From Diabrotica undecimpunctata (Eukaryota > Arthropoda > Insecta > Coleoptera > Chrysomelidae): a stretch of DNA of 64,000 bases. The DNA lies in contig NC_092808.1 in assembly GCF_040954645.1 (NCBI RefSeq), positions 14,251,883 through 14,315,882 of the forward strand. The letters run 5' to 3'. Under the pieces are notes generated by a model. The model was not told the DNA's origin. It saw nothing but the letters and a program-made list of their open reading frames with translations, and ran no database searches. Position numbers and translations under genes: made by a program. Positions 60,892 to 64,000 of the stretch are shown in pieces. Positions within the stretch are counted from its first letter, which is position 1. Each line of letters starts with the position of its first letter.

Positions 60892-62285
60892 CAGTGGAAC
60901 CTCGATTATACGTCAGCGCACAGGACCAAGGGTATGAAGGATAATCGAAAAGACGGTTAACAGAACAAAAAAAAAGTTCATAGTATAACTCTCAAATTTT
61001 ATTTGTTTGTTTTATTTGACACAGCATTGTCGACTACGTGTTTTAAATTGTATGCTTTCCAGTATTCTGGCAAAGAATATTCCTTTTCCATAACTAGGTT
61101 TTAAATAAATTTTTTTCTGTATCTTCGTTGAATGTTTTAATGGCCGATTGATCCATTGGCTGTATCAATGATGTTGTATTCGCAGGCAGAAAAGAGCAGG
61201 TGATATTTTCATCGTCACTTCGCAGCATACCGGCTTCAGGATGGGCAGGTGCATTGTCCAAAATGAGAATCGCCTTTGGTGGCAAATTTTTTGCTTGCAA
61301 GTATTGTGGAACGTCCGGTATAAAAACCTAAAAAACAAGATGTTAGAAAAATAGATAAACAAATTTTGGTTTGCAGTACATACCTTTTTGAACCAGTCAG
61401 CGAATATTTCCTGGGACATACATGCATTATGTTGTGCGTAGTAAATAACGGAAAGCACGTTGTCGCGTGTCTCATCGATCATATCTTGAAGCTTTCTTTT
61501 ATAATCTTCAACGACTTCAATATTTGCGGCGCTCTATTTTTCACTTTCGATTTGCAGTTCCCGTATACCGTGGCGATTTTTGAACTTTTCCAACTAACCG
61601 CTGCTTCCTTTACATGAAGGATCGCCATTCAATTTTATGTTGAAAAACAACGCTTTTCCGGCAACAATTGGTCCAGACAAAGGAACACCTTCGCTTCTTT
61701 TTTGAACGAACCACAAATACAGAGTGTCGTGTCGTGCCGTGTCGAGTGACTCATTTGTGGCTTTTTTTTTTCATTGTCTAACTATGTTTCATCCGGCCAT
61801 CCAACTATTTCATTTGCGAAGCATACTTTTCAATTCCATCAGCATTTTTCTTTAAATCATTGATTGTCGTTCTCGGAACATCATACTTTTTGCTCAATGC
61901 GACAAGTTCGAATTTGAATTAAACGGAATTATGTTGACACACAGATATTGACTGTAATAATTATTGTGCTCTGGATTTTTATTTTCGGCTTGCGATTCTA
62001 AAAATGAAACTCTAAAAGAACGGTATCACTTATCATTACCTATTTAAATTGAAGTTTAATACAGAGCCCTGAATAAGAACAATAATTATTTACATAAAAA
62101 AATGCGGTGGTGGCATAACTTCACGTACACATTTCAACGAATTTAGTTTGGCTTATCCGCACTGCTCAAACAAAATGAATTGATGACTAAATTTTTATTT
62201 ATGTTGGTAATATAACTTATGTATGGACCCTGACGGTTAACAGAGGTGACGGTTAATAGAGAGACGGATAATCGAGGTTCCACTG
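60892..62285. mobile_element. Tigger/pogo element
   Basis: TA on both sides. Termini are CAGTGGAACCTCGATTAT and its near complement, the Tigger signature, with further ACGGTTAACAGA words inward. 1394 bp. Broken transposase on the minus strand. Confidence 0.9.
61095..62010 (-). pseudogene. Tigger/Jerky-type transposase (DDE_1), broken
   Basis: Minus strand: FELVALSKKYDVPRTTIND (HTH), ARHDTLYLWFVQKRSEGVPL, GKALFFNIKLNGDPS and NRHGIRELQIESEK, then SQEIFADWFKK, and LPPKAILILDNAPAHPEAG with a catalytic Asp followed by FLPANTTSLIQPMDQS with the last Asp. Multiple stops and frameshifts; no full product. Confidence 0.85.
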
Positions 62286-62299
62286 TATTTTAATTAGTT

Positions 62300-62952
62300 T
62301 ATAAACTTTTGCACTTCTTCCAGCTTTTCCCGATATTTCACAGTTTTTTGATTACTACCTCTGCGTTCAATCGGTATTTGGCCGGTTTTAATAAATCGTT
62401 TAATCACATAGGAAAGCCTGTGTTTTGTTATCCTTAGCACGTTGAAAAAAGCTGCTTGGCACTCTGGAACTTTGTCCTTGGATAAAAAATTACGGATGAA
62501 ACATTTTACATGGTGCTTCTTTATAGAATACTTTTCATTTTTCGGCCGACGACGGACAGTACCATTCAGAGTGCAGTATTTCAAACTAAAGGCATCTTGA
62601 GTCGCTTTATCTTGGATCTCATAGAATAAGCTATGAAATTTCTGTATATCCTTCATTTTCAGCAAGTAGCACTTATATGTTTTTGAATTGTGACCACATG
62701 TTGGGTATTCTGGCATATTCTTCGCAGAATATCTACAACAACAAAAAAAATTTTGAACATGTACTGAAATGGGTTCAAATTTTAACAAAACTTTAACAAA
62801 AAATCAAAATTCAACAACGGCTTGAAAATGGAATCATAACATTCACAAAAGTACTCAGCTTAGACGGTTTTCAACGTTTTCCTTCCATTTTTCAGGTTGT
62901 CTTATTCGCTTCCTTGCCTTTGTTGGTGTGACAGGAGACGCATTAACTTCCA
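62300..62952 (-). CDS. Unrecognised gene candidate, N-terminal part, two exons likely
   Basis: Exon candidate 1: ATG at about 62952, MEVNASPVTPTKARKRIRQP then EKWKENVENRLS. After an intron of about 130 bases with acceptor TTGTTGTAG (62735), exon 2 reads YSAKNMPEYPTCGHNSKTYK, CYLLKMKDIQKFHSLFYEIQ, KHHVKCFIRNFLSKDKVPEC and QAAFFNVLRITKHRLSYVIK. The lysine-rich start with EKWKxN, a CxxC-like region and CQxxFFxxL resemble the N-terminus of a large insect family of unknown function linked to DDE genes. No donor fits the phase exactly. The downstream part is cut by the Tigger element at 62285. Confidence 0.5.
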
Positions 62953-63080
62953 TGATAAAAAGTTAATACTTTTTTTTGTTATATTTTTTTTATTCAATGA
63001 AACTTTTTATATTAAGACAAGAGGATCTTGTATGATAGCGGGAAAACATTTAAAATACTGTTTTGTTTGAGTTTGAGGTT

Positions 63081-63120
63081 TACTAGAACTACGTCCATTT
63101 TAATGGACGTAGCTTTAGTA
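63081..63120. repeat. 40 bp palindrome
   Basis: TACTAGAACTACGTCCATT faces its complement with two mismatches. The central 24 bases, CTACGTCCATT and complement, are perfect with a 2-base loop. It lies between two divergent gene candidates. Confidence 0.8.
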
Positions 63121-63245
63121 AATAGTCCATTTTAATTTATCATTTTAATCAAACCTATTTTGTACATAAATTTGCAAATTCTCAGTAACAGATTTTCCTG
63201 TAATCATTCGCCAAATTTTAGGTGAAATTTCACCAATAAATTACC

Positions 63246-63830
63246 ATGGCTTTCGTTTGTCCGTCAAAAGAATCCGCCGAACAGAAATTAAAAGATTTGA
63301 TAAACATCAGGGATGCAATCGAAACTTTGGAGAAGTCCATGGTAGTGGGTGTAAAACCGCTGTGTGTGCCTACGCTTCAACCGATTGCAGATTATCCAAC
63401 TCCCACGAAACCATGCAATCATTGTTGCGCTGCCCTTCCAGACCCTCCCACAAAACCAAAACAACAAACTCCGGACGTTATGATCTACTACAAAATTTGT
63501 CCAGGAAATGTTCCTGAACCTGAAGAATTACCAAAAATACGTGTCGATAGAACAAATAATCTTAAGGCTACAAAATCTAGAGAACTTAGAGCTAGTATTT
63601 TGTATACGGGGTGTAATTGCTGCAAATGGGCTGGTTTACAGGACGACTGCCCACGAACTGGGTGCCATGGTTCCCTTGAATGCCTAACAAATCCTCCAAC
63701 TTGTGGAGCAAGTCGGTTTTGTTATGGAAAACATTTAGGCAAAAGAAGCAGAAGAAGAGACAAGGGTCTAGTAAACCTCGAACTTTTTTTTGTATATAAA
63801 ACTATTTTCTTAGACACAAATATAGTTTAG
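63246..63830 (+). CDS. Cysteine-rich protein of unknown function
   Basis: ATG at 63246 in a good context (ACCATGG), 194 codons. Residues 1-35 are helical and charged. Cysteines cluster at about 57-62 (CNHCCAALPD), then a proline-rich segment (PDPPTKPKQQTPD, PGNVPEPEELP), then about 123-160 with CNCCKWAGLQDDCPRTGCHG, CLTNPP, CGASRFCYGK and a basic KRSRRR. This looks like a zinc- or disulfide-structured protein. No signal peptide. The last 20 residues are hydrophobic and may be intron read-through after a donor near 63775. Composition is unlike the surrounding repeats; I take it as a real host gene but do not recognise it. Confidence 0.6.
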   Translation: MAFVCPSKESAEQKLKDLINIRDAIETLEKSMVVGVKPLCVPTLQPIADYPTPTKPCNHCCAALPDPPTKPKQQTPDVMIYYKICPGNVPEPEELPKIRVDRTNNLKATKSRELRASILYTGCNCCKWAGLQDDCPRTGCHGSLECLTNPPTCGASRFCYGKHLGKRSRRRDKGLVNLELFFVYKTIFLDTNIV

Positions 63831-64000
63831 GAAAAGCACAAAAGCAATGTAACGAATCCCAAAAGTAAAACAAAATATAATAGTACGATGTAAAGGCAAA
63901 TCTAACCATGTGTTGATCACGTGAGTCCGTTACGTGGTTCTTATTGGCCGCAGCGTAGATTGCCGTGTTTGGTACGCACTCAGCTATAGAGATTGACGCT
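63831..64000. other. Non-coding right edge
   Basis: Contains ATCACGTGAG (E-box CACGTG) and ATTGG (inverted CCAAT) within 60 bases. This could be the promoter of a gene beyond the window. Confidence 0.3.

Overview
This is a eukaryotic, AT-rich, non-coding-dominated window from an insect. The host genes read as insect orthologues, introns use GT-AG junctions, and nearly every open frame belongs to a transposable element family common in insects (RTE-like, Jockey, R1 and R4 LINEs, Penelope, BEL/Pao, gypsy-like, mariner/Tc1/Tigger, piggyBac, P, hAT, Harbinger). The mix and the density of nested insertions suggest a large-genome beetle, possibly a leaf beetle. That last step is inference.

Host genes. 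(1) One coding exon of an oxysterol-binding-protein-related protein (ORP3/6/7 type) at 16197-16531 (+), with intact acceptor and donor. (2) A complete lysine-specific histone demethylase 1 gene (LSD1/KDM1A, fly Su(var)3-3) at 34794-39293 (-): two coding exons, 760 residues, and a 2.2 kb intron full of dead elements. (3) Two unrecognised gene candidates near the right end: 62300-62952 (-) and a cysteine-rich frame at 63246-63830 (+). (4) A decayed Tec-family (Btk29A-like) kinase copy at about 21570-21945 (-), probably a retrocopy.

Layout. 0-16 kb: LINE, BEL and R4 fragments, a 608 bp palindrome-rich insertion, a MITE and a mariner. 16-22 kb: ORP exon, DDE transposase, two nested LINEs with target-site duplications, kinase pseudogene. 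22-26 kb: a LINE split by a Penelope-like element (12 bp duplication). 27-31 kb: a hAT transposase broken by a P element and three LINE pieces. 32-40 kb: LINEs, R4 tail, LSD1. 40-49 kb: MADF-bearing Harbinger element, gag-protease fragment, long-TIR mariner, R1 LINE, Penelope ends. 49-53 kb: foldback-like element with inverted arms of about 0.95 kb. 53-62 kb: piggyBac split by a solo LTR and a LINE, hAT-like MITE, Tc1, Tigger.

Most notable observation: several separate loci (27-68, 17170-17211, 24182-24224, 47817-47850, 48298-48339, 48446-48487) share one fold: a 3-5 bp stem I, a YUGANRA core, one extra pyrimidine, stem II, then GAAACGUY or a close variant with no stem III loop. This matches the small hammerhead variants known from Penelope-like elements. 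In this window the C3-G8 pair is replaced as a unit by U3-A8 in four of the six. The sequence does not show whether any of them are active.
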